Source: Pyropia yezoensis (lineage: Eukaryota > Rhodophyta > Bangiophyceae > Bangiales > Bangiaceae). From it: a stretch of 64,000 nucleotides of DNA. The position numbers were made by a program, and so were the translations under genes. Under the pieces are notes generated by a model. The model saw only the letters and a program-made list of their open reading frames with translations. It searched no databases and was not told the origin of the DNA. The stretch spans positions 21,178,020-21,242,019 of the forward strand of contig CM020620.1 of NCBI GenBank assembly GCA_009829735.1, in the 5' to 3' direction. Positions 44,001 through 55,905 of the stretch are shown one piece after another (the stretch's first letter is position 1; every line of letters starts with the position of its first letter).

Positions 44001-45246
44001 TTCACGTATGCTCGCAGCAATGCGAAGGTTCTTCTACTGGCCAGCAATGGCCGTCGACGTGGTCGACCACGTAAGGGGGTGCCACCCCTGTGCACGTAAC
44101 CGCATGAGTCTACATAGGCAGGCGTCTGCCATGAAGCTATTCCCACCCGATGGGCCCAACGAGCAAGTCGCTATCGACATACTCGGGCCACTTCCGGTAA
44201 CGGAAGAAGGGAACAGGTACATCCTGGTCATGTCTGACCGCTTCACTAAGCTGTCACGAGCGGCAGCCATCCCGAATGATACGGCATACACGATTATGAA
44301 CGCAGTGGTTGACCACTGGATCAGTGCATACGGAGTCATGAAGCAACTCCTCTCCGACAACGGAGCAAACCTTACGTCAGAATTCTGCACTAAGGTCTTG
44401 GGCATGTTCGGTATCGAACCACGTCGGGCATCCGACTACCACCCGCAAACCAACGGGCAGGTGGAGCGGTCCAACCGCACCATCGTCAAGATGCTACAGT
44501 GCTACGTGGCAGAGCACACGAACACTTGGGACAGGCTTCTGTCCGTACTCACCCTGGCATACAATGCCAGGCCACATCGGAGCACGAACATCGCTCCGCT
44601 GGAGTGGGTCATGCCACTAGGCGTCGGTAACCTGACGCTGCCACCAGGCAGGTGCACTCGGTATGATACACCGAAAGGCCGACCGGCCGAATGTATCCAC
44701 CTAGCTTGGTTGGCCAAGCTATCGTGGATGATTCCTAAGCTCAAGGGTGCCCTTGACAGAACACAACTTCGATATAAGAAGAACTTCGACGCCCGGCTAC
44801 GGGTGCGCAACGCAACCCTGGTAACAGGTGACTGGGTCTATATCAGACACCAGAAGCTCCGGGGGAACAAGCTCATGCAACCGGTCAAGGGACCGTACCA
44901 GATTCTCCACAGAGATGACCACTCTGTTATCTTACACTCCGATACGGAGATCCAACGCATCAGTGTGAATGATGTCACACCTGCTCTGAAGCCGGAACAG
45001 CCTCAGCCGGTACCGGCTGGGTTGCTACATGAAGCTCTTACAACCCACCGGTCAGATGACCCGGTGGGACCGGATGGGATTCCATACCAAGTAGAGAGCG
45101 TGGTCGGACACACCGACCCGGACCTACCAGGACCCTGGTACGTCAAGGTTATGTGGGTCGGATACGACTCACCCACCTGGGAACAGGCGGCAAATATACC
45201 CCGCCAACTCCTCATGCCTTACATGAGGCGACGACGCCTACTGTAA
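41087..45246 (+). pseudogene. Pol (duplicate copy), frame broken by small indels
   Basis: Same pol as 31731-35896. Relative to the first copy it has missing bases in G or C runs near 41091, 41180, 41812 and 42320, a 3-base loss near 41600 and an extra T near 42691, so the frame is split into four overlapping pieces (41087-41926, 41836-42423, 42291-42806 and 42472-45246). The last, 924 codons, spans part of RT to the chromodomain and is intact. The ATG at 41087 happens to be in frame with the protease here. Most breaks are probably contig-end base errors and not biology. Confidence 0.85.
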
Positions 45247-45724
45247 CAACCCAACCGACACCGACTTCGGCGGTTGGGGGGTGAGGCTTATACCTACTAA
45301 GTAGGGTGTGACGTGGTTACGGCAGACTTAGGTTTCTAAGTCAAATCGGACTTAGGTTTCTAAGTCGAACCAAGCTTAGGCAACTAAGTAGAGTCAAGCT
45401 TAGGTAACTAAGTAAAACCTGAACCTTAATAAGTTAACTTAAAGGTAAAGGCTAACTTCGATAATATCGAAGTAACTAGGGGGCTTACACGGGAGGATGA
45501 CCTCCCCAAGCCAAGACACAAAGTGAGGGAGGATGACCTCCCCAAGCATGAACCAACCGGAAGAAGTTGGGCGGGAGGCAAGGCACCACTGAGCCAAAAG
45601 GGGTACTCCCCAGGGCAGCAAACAGAGGCAAGCAATGCCCCCAAAGAGGATGAGTTTATACTCACTACTACCCGGCTACCATAAGGGTCACCGGGGCCCT
45701 CTCCCTCACAACCAATAGCACTCC

Positions 45725-48094
45725 TCAGTGGGTAGACCCACTGCTCGAGGGAGGCCACTCACGCGTAAGCGCGTGTACCTCCGTGCTCCACCGGTCGGCA
45801 ACGTCACGACGGTCGACCACCCGAGTTACCTCGGTGCATAGCTGGACGAGGGTGCTGCGGCCAGCCTCCACGTCCTCCAGAGCTTTCTGGAGGCGGTCCA
45901 GCACGCCACCGAAGCAACGCGCTGACCCAACCAGCGCAGCACCTGGGGGGATATCCCCCCAGCTAACAGAGAGACCCCCACGCATTGCGCGGGTAACAAG
46001 GGCGTCAACGCCCTCATACCAGAGACGGGGACCCCCGTCATGTAGGACAGGGGCGGGAGGTGACACTGGCGTAGCCAGAGGAGCCACAGGAGCCGACACG
46101 GCTACCACCGGAGCCGGTGGCACCTGATACGAGGCTCGGTAGGACCCTACCGAAGGGGCTCCACCGTAACCACGGCGGTACTCCGCCCGACGACGGGACA
46201 CCTCACGCTCCCCACCCGCAGAGCCCCACTCTCGGGGACGACGGCCAACCGCCGCCGGTATCGGGTTACCGAACCACGGGGCAAGGACCTGAAGAGGGTC
46301 ATGGATAACCATGGGAATACCCGGGTCAGGAACGGCCTCGGTGGACGCCCACCCATGGCAACTAGGCTCACCCGGCTGAGTACGCCGGATACGCAACGAG
46401 TTACGAGGCAAGGGGGTAGCCCCAGCCTGCGGGTCCCGGTACGGGGGAAGGGCCAACACCCCAGCCCAGTTCACGGCATCGTGAACAGCCAGCAGAGCCT
46501 CGAACTCCCGGGCCAACCCGGTCTTGGCAGCTATCAGGTCCACGCCCAACTGCGCGATGTGCCGACGGACACCCGTCGGAAGATGAAACAGGCGCCCCTG
46601 CCGGCGGACGGACAGCAAGAAGGAGGAAGCCTGCCCGAGGGTAACCTCAAGGGTGAAGGTACCCTGCAACGGGTGGACCGGCCGGGAGGCCAACACACTC
46701 CCGAAGTATCGGAGACAGGAGCCGGTGTCAAACCGGAAAGCAGGGGCGGGTTCCCACCCCTCCTGCCATAGCGGCGGGCGCACGGGAGTGTATACCGGCG
46801 CACGACCGTTGCCGGTCTGCAACGCACACGTTATATCCGCGAGAAACGCATCCGCCATGACACCATGGTTACGTCGCCAGCTCGACGCCGACTTCAACCC
46901 CGCCATAGGCGGGTAGGGAGCCGTCAACGACAGATACAGGGATACCCCCGGGTAGTAATCAAAGTCGGGATACCGACCGGTACTGCCCACCGTCTCCCCA
47001 AACGCAACCGGCTCCGCCGCCGGCGCAATCCCCCGAGCACTAGCCGGGTAGTCAATCTCCCGCGGCAACGCGGGAGCAATCAGGTCGCATACCCCGAAGG
47101 CGGGGTCGAGGTAGACCTCACCCCGTCCCACCCGAGTACGCCAGTGCTGCGCATGCCGGTCGTCCGGCTGACTCAGGATCCAATGGTGTTCCACTCGCAC
47201 CGCGTTCGGCTGGTTGACCAGCCGCACCAACTCCCGCTCCCAGCTCGGGTCCACCTTGACGCGCCGGGAGGACTCTCCACGGGGATGGGGCAGGTGAAAG
47301 TCCACCCGCATCCGCCCATCGGACTCCATTGACTCTTGCACAGTCAGGCCTCGAACCCGAGCCACCAAGTCGAACATCGACATGGCGGGTTGACCCGCCG
47401 CCACGGCGACGCCGCCACCCAACGGGGCAACCCGGGCAGTACCAGGAAGAATAGGGGGCGCCGGGGGATGCCCCACCGGAAGAGGGGCCGGCGCCGGAGT
47501 CGCACGCGGCCGAGGAGGAAGAAGAAGGGCGGGCGCCCGCCCGGAGTAACTACCGGAGTCCACTGCCATCGGTGTAGACCCACCTTGACCACCAGACGCC
47601 CGCGGCACCGCGGGCAGAGCATCGCCGCCACCCGGACCCGACGTGGGTACCACGGGGGCAGCACGGGTAGACCCGCTACCCGCCGCAGCGGACACACCAA
47701 CCGGGCGGGCACCCGCGCCGTCTTGACCCGCCGGACTGGACGGGGTGCCAACACCACCATCCGCCACGCCGGCGACACCGTCTTGAGGTAGAGCCGCGCC
47801 GGTACCGGCGACAGAAGCCATCCGGGCCGCCGGAGGAGAAGCGGTAGAAGCCACCGCTGCACGCGGTTGTCCGCCACCCGACGGAGCCGTCGTGCCACTA
47901 CACACGGACGACAACCCGCCCGGCGCGCCGTCCGGAGCCACACAAACGGTCACCCGGTCGTCCTCGTCCTCCTACGAGCTCGCTAGGAAGCACTCGGCGG
48001 CGGTGGCGGAGACGGGAACGTCGTCCACCATCACCTCTTCCCCCTCTTCAGGCAGGAGGTCGTCCTCGCCCCCGGGTACCTGGGGGTCCGACAT
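45725..48094 (-). CDS. Antisense ORF (duplicate copy)
   Basis: Identical frame to 36375-38744, offset by 9350 bases: a 742-codon open frame with the same upstream ATG (48094) and the same in-frame TAG (48374 minus 402, i.e. 47974-47972). It adds no independent evidence for conservation if the block is an assembly duplicate. Confidence 0.55.
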
Positions 48095-48685
48095 GGTGCA
48101 ACCGGGGTGGCAGGGGCGCCCCTTGCAGAAAAGCCGAGGCCGGCTCGACCCGGTACGAGGAACGCTCGCGCGGACGAGCCAGGGAAGCGCGGGCGCCCGC
48201 GCTTATGACCACAAACGGCCACGAGAAGCGCCGCAGGCGCGCGGGTCGACCCGCGCCCCACGAGGCTACGAACGGGCTCCACCCAGGCACCTGGGCGGGC
48301 CGGGGCCACACCCCCGTACGGGGCAACCAAGAGGGGTTCACCCCGAAACCGCCCCCGCGAAAAGCGGGAGCGGCCGCCCCCATTCACTCGGAAACACGAG
48401 AGGGGCTCCCCTACCACCAGACACCTGGTGGCGGATCCGCTTGCACCACCCCTCGGAAAGGGGGGTCGTGAACAGAACCCGCATCGGGAATTTAACGGTC
48501 CGGAAAACGGATCGTGTGTGTACCACACAAAGGGGGGCACCCCCCTCAGACAACCTCCAAAAGGGGTGTCTGTCGCGACGGGGCGCAAAGCCCCACCCGA
48601 CTGGTAAACGGTCACGCGACCCACTTAAATTCGGTAACCCGAATGCAACTCGACCCGAGGACGGGCCGAATCTAAGGGGGGGATA

Positions 48686-49047
48686 TGTAGCAATATGGTT
48701 GGCCGTATTGTAACCCTAATATTAGGGGGCTACTTCTAACCCTTAACTTTCAATTTGATAGTTCGTACTGGTCACGGTATCTATAAGTTACGTATGACCA
48801 GAGGGACTTGCATCTTGGGGTGGAGGGTAGTTGGTAGCGTCTCTGAGGGTTTATAACGTGGGGGCCGGCGGCGAATCCACCGCCGGCCAAGGTAGAACAA
48901 CAAACCCCTCCCATCTGGGCTCCTATCTTGGTCCCGTGGCTTGCGCTCCAAGGACAGCAACCTTGGCCTCCCGGTGACGTTGGTGCCGATCCCCCTTGGT
49001 GAGTGTTCCCTGAGAGTGGACGTGCGACGGATCCCTATTGTGCTACA
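48686..49047 (+). repeat. LTR, family A (duplicate of the 3' LTR)
   Basis: TGTAGCA to TGCTACA, 362 bases, same sequence as 39335-39695 except for one extra G. Preceded by a G7 polypurine tract and followed by AAGAG and the same host flank. Confidence 0.93.
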
Positions 49048-49620
49048 AAGAGTTCCCGGAGGGCTTGTAGTCAGGGGACTACCAGCCGCTGCCGGGGTAT
49101 GCCTTCGTCGGTGGCTGTCAAACCTCACACGTACATATAGCTGCGGACCTACCAACGCCTCTCGGATGGGTGGCGGGAGAACGGGGGCCTCCCCGCATGC
49201 GTGATGTGGGGGTGCGACTGGAGTGCCTGTGGATGAAGAGCGCGAGAATGGACCAAATGGACAGTGAGAGAGGGGGCGGATACGGGGGCGGACCGATGGG
49301 CGTAGCTCAAGTGGCGAGACGGTGACGGGAGGCGACTATACGAAACCTACCCGAGGCCAACAAGTGTTCCAAAAGTCGATATATTATTAGTATTTTGTGT
49401 CATTTTTTACGGTGGTCGAGGTCGTGAGGTGAAAGTTTTATCCCAGGATTCTATAGGCTGATGCCCGACGACCGTACTGCGCTGGGGGCCATCCGTTTAC
49501 AGGTGCGGTCAGGATTGGCCGAGGGCTCGGCACGAGGTCCCCACGTCCACAGAGAGGTCAGATTCTATTGGCCGGCTGAACTGGGAATCTCGTATGTGCT
49601 TGGCATTTGAGTCGTTCTTG

Positions 49621-50780
49621 CGCAGTGCCCGTTGTTGCGGGATCCACCGCAAGCGCGTTTTGACCCCAGAGCCGTTGTTGAGACCTGGTAAAAGCTTGTT
49701 GAGGGGCGCCGCCGCGCCGTCTCGCCCGGGTGAAACGACCTCAAACCTGGGCTGAATATCGCACTTAATGAGAAAGAATTCCAACAAAGCGCATACTATT
49801 AGAGGGGTAGGCTCGCTATTAGGAGCGCCGGAAGTATTACTGAAGCACTCAGAAGTATTACTGCTGGGTCCAGAAATCCCAGAGGCAATGCTCATCGTGA
49901 AGAACCACGCGCCGCCGTGGGTTTGTCGCAGAGGCGCCAACACCCGTGGCGAACCCCGCACCCGTGCATATCATGACTGCGTCACTGCGCGCATCACTTC
50001 GTCCATCTGCCTCACGCTGGTTGGCGGCTGCGGCGGGGGCTGGGCGCGGTCGGCACGCTGGCGGCAAGGGTCGCGCGTAGAGTACCGGCGGCCGCGGTGG
50101 GCGCGGTGGGAGGGATCTTGGGGGGGGGGATGCCGCTGCCAGCTCAACCGCCAGCACACCTCAGCAGCGAAGGTGGGCGGCTGCCGGCGTTCCTCACGGC
50201 TTGGCGGCGATTGCAATGGTTGTTGCAGGCAACGGGGCGGGATGCGAGGGTGCTGGTGTTCTTCCTCTCGTTGAGCCTTGTATGGGAGCTGCCTCCGACA
50301 TTCCTTGCCCACTCCATATCGCGGCCTGAAAGCTGACTATGAGCGAGGCTGCCAACTCCTGAGGTGCGCAAAAGTAAGCCCAGGAAGCTCGTGAAAGCGC
50401 ATTTAGAGACCCGCTTTCCGGGCCATGCGTGCTGTATTTCCTCTTTGTAGCAGTTCAGTCGCCCAAAAGCAGACACTCCTGTCACGGCAAGGGGCTTGTT
50501 GAACGCTTGTAAAACCTTGTTAACTCTTCGGGGTCGGTACGTCCTCTATTTTTTTTTAACGTCTTCTGGTACGCACCGCCGAGGGCCGTCTTGTCGTACG
50601 ACGAAGCCCATGTTCCAGAGACGCATAGATGCATCCAACAAGGGTCAAAGGCAAAAACCATATTCCACCGGCCTGTACGGGGGTGTGAAGGGGGGTGTAG
50701 AGGGCTACTTCACAAGGTCTCAAGAACGGTTCCGGCCTCAAAACGCGCTTGCGATGGATCCCGCAACAACGGGCACTGCG
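49621..50780. repeat. Inverted-repeat-bounded 1.16 kb segment
   Basis: 49621-49700 (CGCAGTGCCCGTTGTTGCGG and onward) matches the reverse complement of 50780-50701 at roughly 85% over 80 bases. The enclosed kilobase has no transposase and only short ORFs. This is the form of a non-autonomous TIR element, but no target duplication was found. The left arm also appears at 40267-40346 in the duplicated block. Confidence 0.55.
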
Positions 50781-51347
50781 CTGGGATGCCTGTTCCCTCT
50801 TCGATGTGGCCAGAAATATCGAGAACGTCTCATATCGCACAGTTACTGTTAACGCCGAGCACTCATTGGCCAGTGGAGCGCCATCGGAGGCATGCCATTG
50901 GCCTTTTGTGGGTCTGTTGTTGCTATTGTCGCCATGAGACAAGTTTTCGGGGTACTGAAAATAAAGGCCTCACGTCATATCTGTCGCTCTTGCTCTTTGA
51001 ATTCGCTCAAACAACAATTTCTTTGTAGGTAATGTACTGTACACACATCAAAAAACTATTTCACATTGTGTCGGCACAGGCAGCGGGGGTGTGATGAAGG
51101 TGGGGTTGGATCCGCCCCTAAGGGGTGGGGTTGGATAGCTTTTCGGTGCATTTATCCCCGTGGATTGCCACCTGTACGATGCGCAGGGGTGGGGTCGGGA
51201 TCGCGACGGCCCGCCCATGGCAGCCCCCCCAAGGCAGCCCCCGCCGCCCCCCGCCGCCCGGCCCCGCCCGTGGCAGCCCCCGCCGCCCGACGCCCGACCG
51301 TGGGTGTGGCCGCTCGCCCGCAAACCTGGGATGGATGCAACCACCGC

Positions 51348-51660
51348 CACATCGTTCCCACACCTGGTGGTGGACAGCTGCACGCTCCCTCCGCGCATTC
51401 ACGCATGCTGGGCGCCACATCGCTCCCACACCTGGTGGTGGACGGCCGCACGCTCCCCCCGCGCATTCACTCATGCTCGAGCGCCGTGGCCGCACCCACC
51501 GCCGCCCCCTGTTCTTGTCCCTCCCTCCCCCCGACCCCGCTCTCCCCCCCCCCCCCCTTCCCCCCGCTTCCCCCCCGTAGTGGCCGCACCCACCGCCACC
51601 CCCTGTTCTTGTCCCTCCCTCCCCGCGACCCGGTTCTTCCCCCCCCACCCCTTCCCCCCC
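51348..51660. repeat. Two tandem duplications
   Basis: A unit of about 68 bases (CCCACACCTGGTGGTGGAC, then GCACGCTCC, then GCGCATTCAC) occurs twice from 51357 to 51475. A second unit (GTGGCCGCACCCACCGCC, then CCCCTGTTCTTGTCCCTCCC) occurs at about 51487 and 51580. Confidence 0.7.
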
Positions 51661-51888
51661 GTTTGTCTTCACTGATTGGGATCGCCCCATGTGGGTTTCC
51701 GCCTTGACTGGTTGTGGTGACCTCGTGTGGGTGTCCGTGTCTGTGCTCGACCCCCGCTCTCCTTCCTCGGCCTGCATCCGTTCCACCGCGCACACGCGCC
51801 TTGTGAGACATCTTGGCTGGGCCACGATTGCCCCCTACGCTGCGTATGCGCTCTTCCCAGCACTTCCATCATGACGACTGTGTATCCC

Positions 51889-52006
51889 GTATGAGTTGCC
51901 AAGGTTTGTTTGCCGGTCCGGTCCGCTTGTATGTGCCCCCGTGACCGTATATCCTCTGTGAGTTGCCAAGTTTTGTTTTGCCGGTTCTGTCCGCATCTAC
52001 GTGCCC
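51889..52006. repeat. Imperfect tandem duplication, about 66-70 base unit
   Basis: GAGTTGCCAAGGTTTGTTTG, then a CCGGTCCGGTCCGC stretch, is repeated as GAGTTGCCAAGTTTTGTTTT, then CCGGTTCTGTCCGC, each followed by a GTGCCC end. Confidence 0.65.
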
Positions 52007-52043
52007 AGCGAAGTACTGCGACAGCCACTGCGTGGCGTAACGG

Positions 52044-52050
52044 TATATAA
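52044..52050 (+). promoter_or_regulatory. TATA-like element
   Basis: TATATAA followed by a pyrimidine-rich tract typical of a transcription start. No supported gene downstream. Confidence 0.25.
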
Positions 52051-52812
52051 ATGCGCCTGCCCTTTTCCGTTTTCTCACTACCCACTGCCCCTCGGCTCGA
52101 TGCTATGCATGACCGAATTATGTCCCACTTCTTGCCCATCTGGTTGTGTGTGACCTCGCTCGCCCTGTACCCCAACGTGTGCTCTGAACAATCTTCTATC
52201 GCTCCACTCCCGTTGCTTTCTCTCTTGCTGTGTGTGCCGTGTCAATGGCACTTGTGGTCGTGTTGCCTGCTATTTCTTTTCTTCCATTTCAGTCTTTGCG
52301 CTGCTTCGACACCTATATGCTCCTCGCTGCTGCGGTTGCTTTTCGATTACGTGTGCAGTTCTTCTCCGGCCTGGTTTCTGTCTCTGCTTCTCTTTTGCAT
52401 GCTTGCATATTGGCTGCATCTCTTTCGGTCACATTTTTCGTGCAGTTTCAGCGTACGGTCACCCTCCCGAAACGCCGCATACATGTTGCATTCGTTCGAT
52501 GCCATACGTAGCTCGCCGCTCCCGATTGAATCTCTTTCCGTCTTCTCGTACCGTCTGCCTCGGCTCTGACGCATCGCTGTGCTTAAAATTCTCTCTATCT
52601 CATTGAGCTGCTATCCATGAATTGCACTACCCTGATACTGCCTTGACACCCTGTTATCCCCTCCACCTCTATCGAACGACCGGTAGGGCCTACGACGTCG
52701 GTGTTTGCGAGTTATCCCCTTCACTGCCCCCCTGCCGGCAGGCCAAGAAGGCCTTGAACTGCGCGACGAGCTCCGTCGTCAATTGGGACGCCTGCTGGAT
52801 AGACGAGCCTCC

Positions 52813-55800
52813 TTACCCCGACGCCAGCAGAGCTGTAAGCGCTGCGTACGTGGGGTCTGGCAGGGGGGGGGTGGTCGTTCCAGGAGATCCGGCGGCAGCC
52901 CGCTTGCATTTGATGCCCCTTGTCTTGGGGGGCTGTCCGCTCTTAGGAACAGCATGGGTTTTCTGCTTCCGTTTGATGCCCTCCGCCATGCGGGCCACTT
53001 GGTCATTGACGTACGTGGTGGCATGCGGGCCAATGAGTGTTGCCTGCAACATCCGCTTGTCGAAGTCAGAGAGTGCTTCAATCACCTCCAGCAGCGTCCT
53101 CGCGCCGCTATCATTAATGACTTGGTTGGTCTGCGGTTGAGCGACTCACAGCAGTTTGTGTCGTTGCTGCTAGCCAGGAGCTCCGTCCGCTCCAACGCTC
53201 TGCTGGCCTTCGGAAATGCGGCCAGCAGGGCTGCCCGCGTCCGCAGCAGCCACTGAATGCCGTTCGCGCGGTCGGTTTGGCCCGAGTTCACGCACTCCAG
53301 CCTCAAGTCGTCCAGGTTCCGGCGCACTTCGTCCAGCCCTCCGTCAGACTCCCCCTGCCGGACGGCCATCATCCCCAAGAAGAACTGGTCCCGTACGTTG
53401 TTGCCGACGAGGGGAAGCAAAAAGCGCTTGTAGTGCACGCCGCACCCAATGGCTCGGCCGTAGTAGTCAGAGGCCTGGCCTCCGAACACGCGGCTCATGG
53501 CCAGAAAGAAGCCGTTGTGTTGGGCTGTCTCAAAGTCCATGGTGATAGATACAAACGTTGTCTTTCGCCTGCCCTCCGTACTCCCTCCGCTTGCGGCCTC
53601 TGGCCCAGCGGGTGCGACCAGCCCGCTGGCTGCCGCCGACGAAAAGAACGTCTCAAAGAGCGTCTCGTACATGGCTGTCGTCTTGCCAATCACCGTGGCT
53701 CGAAACAGCGTGACGGCGCGGTTCAAGGATGGAACAATTGAGCTGTTGCGGCAAAAAACGGAGTAAGAGTACAAAAAATGGCCAGAAAGACCTGTTTGGC
53801 ACTGTGAGTGCGAGCCCCAACCGCAAACACAAAATAAACTTACCACACTGTACACGGCCCCCAGACGGTCCGAGTCCAACGTACACAACCGAGAAATGAT
53901 TCCAGTAAAACGCCTGCTTGGCGGAGCTGGAGACGGCTTCCGGTGTGACCCCCTCCTTCGCTGCCCCAGGGGCAACCACCCCAAATGTAGAGTCCGCCTC
54001 GCAGTAGCGCAGCCTCCCAGACAGGCGTGCCTGCTCCTCGTTTTGGAGGACCACAATTGTAAAGTCGTTCCTGTCAACGACGGCTTTGACGTAGGGGTGC
54101 TTGTAACCGCTGTGGCGCCGCAGGTCCATGACGCCCAACGGGTAATGCCCAAACGGATGGGCGTACACTCGTGCCTAGTGGCGTAGCTTCCGCACAAATG
54201 CGGAGCTGGCTTGTGCACCGTCGCTTGCATCAGCGACGGCGCTCTGTTGGCAGGTCCAAGACAGCTCAATAAAAAAAGAACAATTTGTACGGTCAGATTG
54301 CTGCTGAACAGCAGCGATTGCCGCTCGGTCTACCCCCCCCTTCTATCCTCCGACCGAACGCACCGACCATGCAGCGTACGCAGAGAACAAGACTGGCGCG
54401 GGAAGAAGGACCCAATATCGGCTGCGGAGCTGGAGCAATCTCCCCCTGGATAGAAAAAACGAGACACTAACAAACGACAAAAAGACAACAATTGCATACC
54501 TGAAGCGGCCGGATTGATAGAGCAGAGTTGTCGCCCACAATCTTCTGCACCATATCGCTGCTCGGCTTGCAGACAGGAACGTGGGAGTGAACGCCGCGGA
54601 GCACGACGATGACACGAACACTCCCCGATGTCGGGAGCGGAATAGGAGTGTGCACCTCCACCCTCACGGGGCACTGGCGGCCAGCAGGTCGTCGGAGGGC
54701 CGGCAGAAGTCCGCCATCGCGCTTGCATGTCTCGTCCTTCACCCGCTTGCTGGAAATAAATCAGCAGCTCTCACCAGACTCATCGTCCTCCACCCCGGAC
54801 TCCATCCACTTGCGGAGCTTCTCCTCATCCACCCCATGCGGCGAGACAGTAGACATGTGTCCGCCGTTGCTCTTCAGCGAGTCGCCGCTGCGCCAGCCTG
54901 AGCAGCCAATGAAGGCGCCCCTGCGACCTCGGCGAGGAACAAACGCAGGCGTGCCCCCACTGGGACAGTCCTCTTGGTCTCTGAAGGAGCATCCACCTTC
55001 CTTCATCTTCTAAATGGTCTTGAAAAAAGCCTACCGGAGCCAAAAAAAAAGCAGAAGAAGGGGAGCATGAAGGCGCAGTATGGTCAGCCCGGAAATTCAT
55101 GCCGTCCGCAAATACAACACCACGCCGGTAATTGCATCGTTAGCGCTCGGCGGAGGGTAATAAAAAACGTGCCGTTCTGGCGAGTCGCTGTCCTCGCACA
55201 GATTCATTAGCGGAAACCCGAGTAGGGTGCTCAAAAATCACTTCCTCGTGCGAGAGGTCCGCCACCGCCTGCGGCATCAATGAACAGACCTTGGGGGGGT
55301 GATAGCTGCGCTTTCGCACAGAGTAGGGGACGCGACGCCCGCCAATTTCGCCAATGGTGCGGTCGCTGCTCTTGGGCTCCGCCCACGAGTACGGGCTTTC
55401 CGTAAACCAGTCACCACATCTACTGACGTCCATGTCCAAAACATGTGCAACGCCGCCGTCGCTGGTGCACAGGTACTGTGTGTTTGCGTTGGCATAATGG
55501 ATGATCACGCGTCTAACAGCTTTTCCACTGCTGATCTGTCAGGAGGGGGAGGAGGGGGACGCGGGGGGGGAATGAAAAACATATGCGACAGGCGCGGCAG
55601 CGAGACCGGCGGTCAACAAGCGAGACAAATATTAGCAATAATGTTGACCAGTGTCTCATATGACGCGCTGAAACCCACAGCCGGCACACCCAAATAAAAG
55701 AGAAAACAATAAGATACAAGAACCAGCATTGACGTACTCGGTAGGCACCGGAGCGCTCCTTCGTAAACAAAAGAAATCCGCTCGAGACATCCCCAGCATC

Positions 55801-55905
55801 GCCAGTACCGCTCGCAGCGGCCCCATCGGCGTGAGTGGGGGCACGAGCGTCAGAGGATGACGAGTCGGCGCTGTCGATCCCGTCGTACATTGAAAAAAGC
55901 TCCAT
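52813..55905 (-). CDS. MULE-type transposase, about 6 exons, one frameshift
   Basis: Exons on the minus strand: 55905-55738 (ATG start), 55535 to about 55215, about 55026-54790, about 54750-54500, 54174-53844 and about 53742/53698-52813. Firm junctions are 55737/55535 (GTACGT to GACAG) and 54499/54175 (GTATGC to CTAG), both phase 0. A GTAAG donor at 53843 can be joined in frame to an AG at 53699. Order of parts: an acidic Ser/Asp-rich start; a zinc-finger-like block (GTPAFVPRRGRRGAFIGCSG to HMSTVSPHGVDEEKL); VRVIVVLRGVHSHVPVCKP, typical of MULE N-terminal DNA-binding regions; then the DDE core with CEADSTFGV, GKTTAMYETLFE, SITMDFETAQ and the C..H pair in GCGVHYK; then NDTNCCESLNR. Near 53131 the frame shifts by one base, and the C-terminal 105 codons (TLLEVIEALSDFDKRMLQAT) are in the next frame. 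Long terminal inverted repeats were not found. Confidence 0.65.

Larger units (their letters stand above)
40855..49705. repeat. Near-identical duplicate of 31498-40354 (probable assembly overlap)
   Basis: Starts inside the gag zinc knuckle and follows the first copy through pol, spacer, antisense ORF and 3' LTR, and then through about 660 bases of host flank up to the point where the first copy meets the gap. Differences are about a dozen indels, mostly one base in homopolymers and concentrated in its first 1.9 kb. Two independent insertions would not share host flank on one side. Most likely the ends of two contigs overlap and were not merged. Confidence 0.85.
50781..52812. other. No confident gene; tandem repeats and pyrimidine-rich DNA
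   Basis: 51220-51690 is C-rich with tandem duplications. 52050-52610 is T/C-rich on the plus strand, which yields a hydrophobic ORF (52105-52569) that I consider compositional. A TATA-like element is present at 52044. Confidence 0.4.

Noticed and set aside
40855-49047. Second, tandem family A retrotransposon
   Set aside because: Shared host flank and contig-end placement make it an assembly duplicate; it has no 5' LTR of its own.
52105-52569. Hydrophobic plus ORF downstream of a TATA-like element
   Set aside because: The DNA is a T/C-rich tract, which gives Leu/Phe/Ser/Cys in any frame; overlapping frames look alike.
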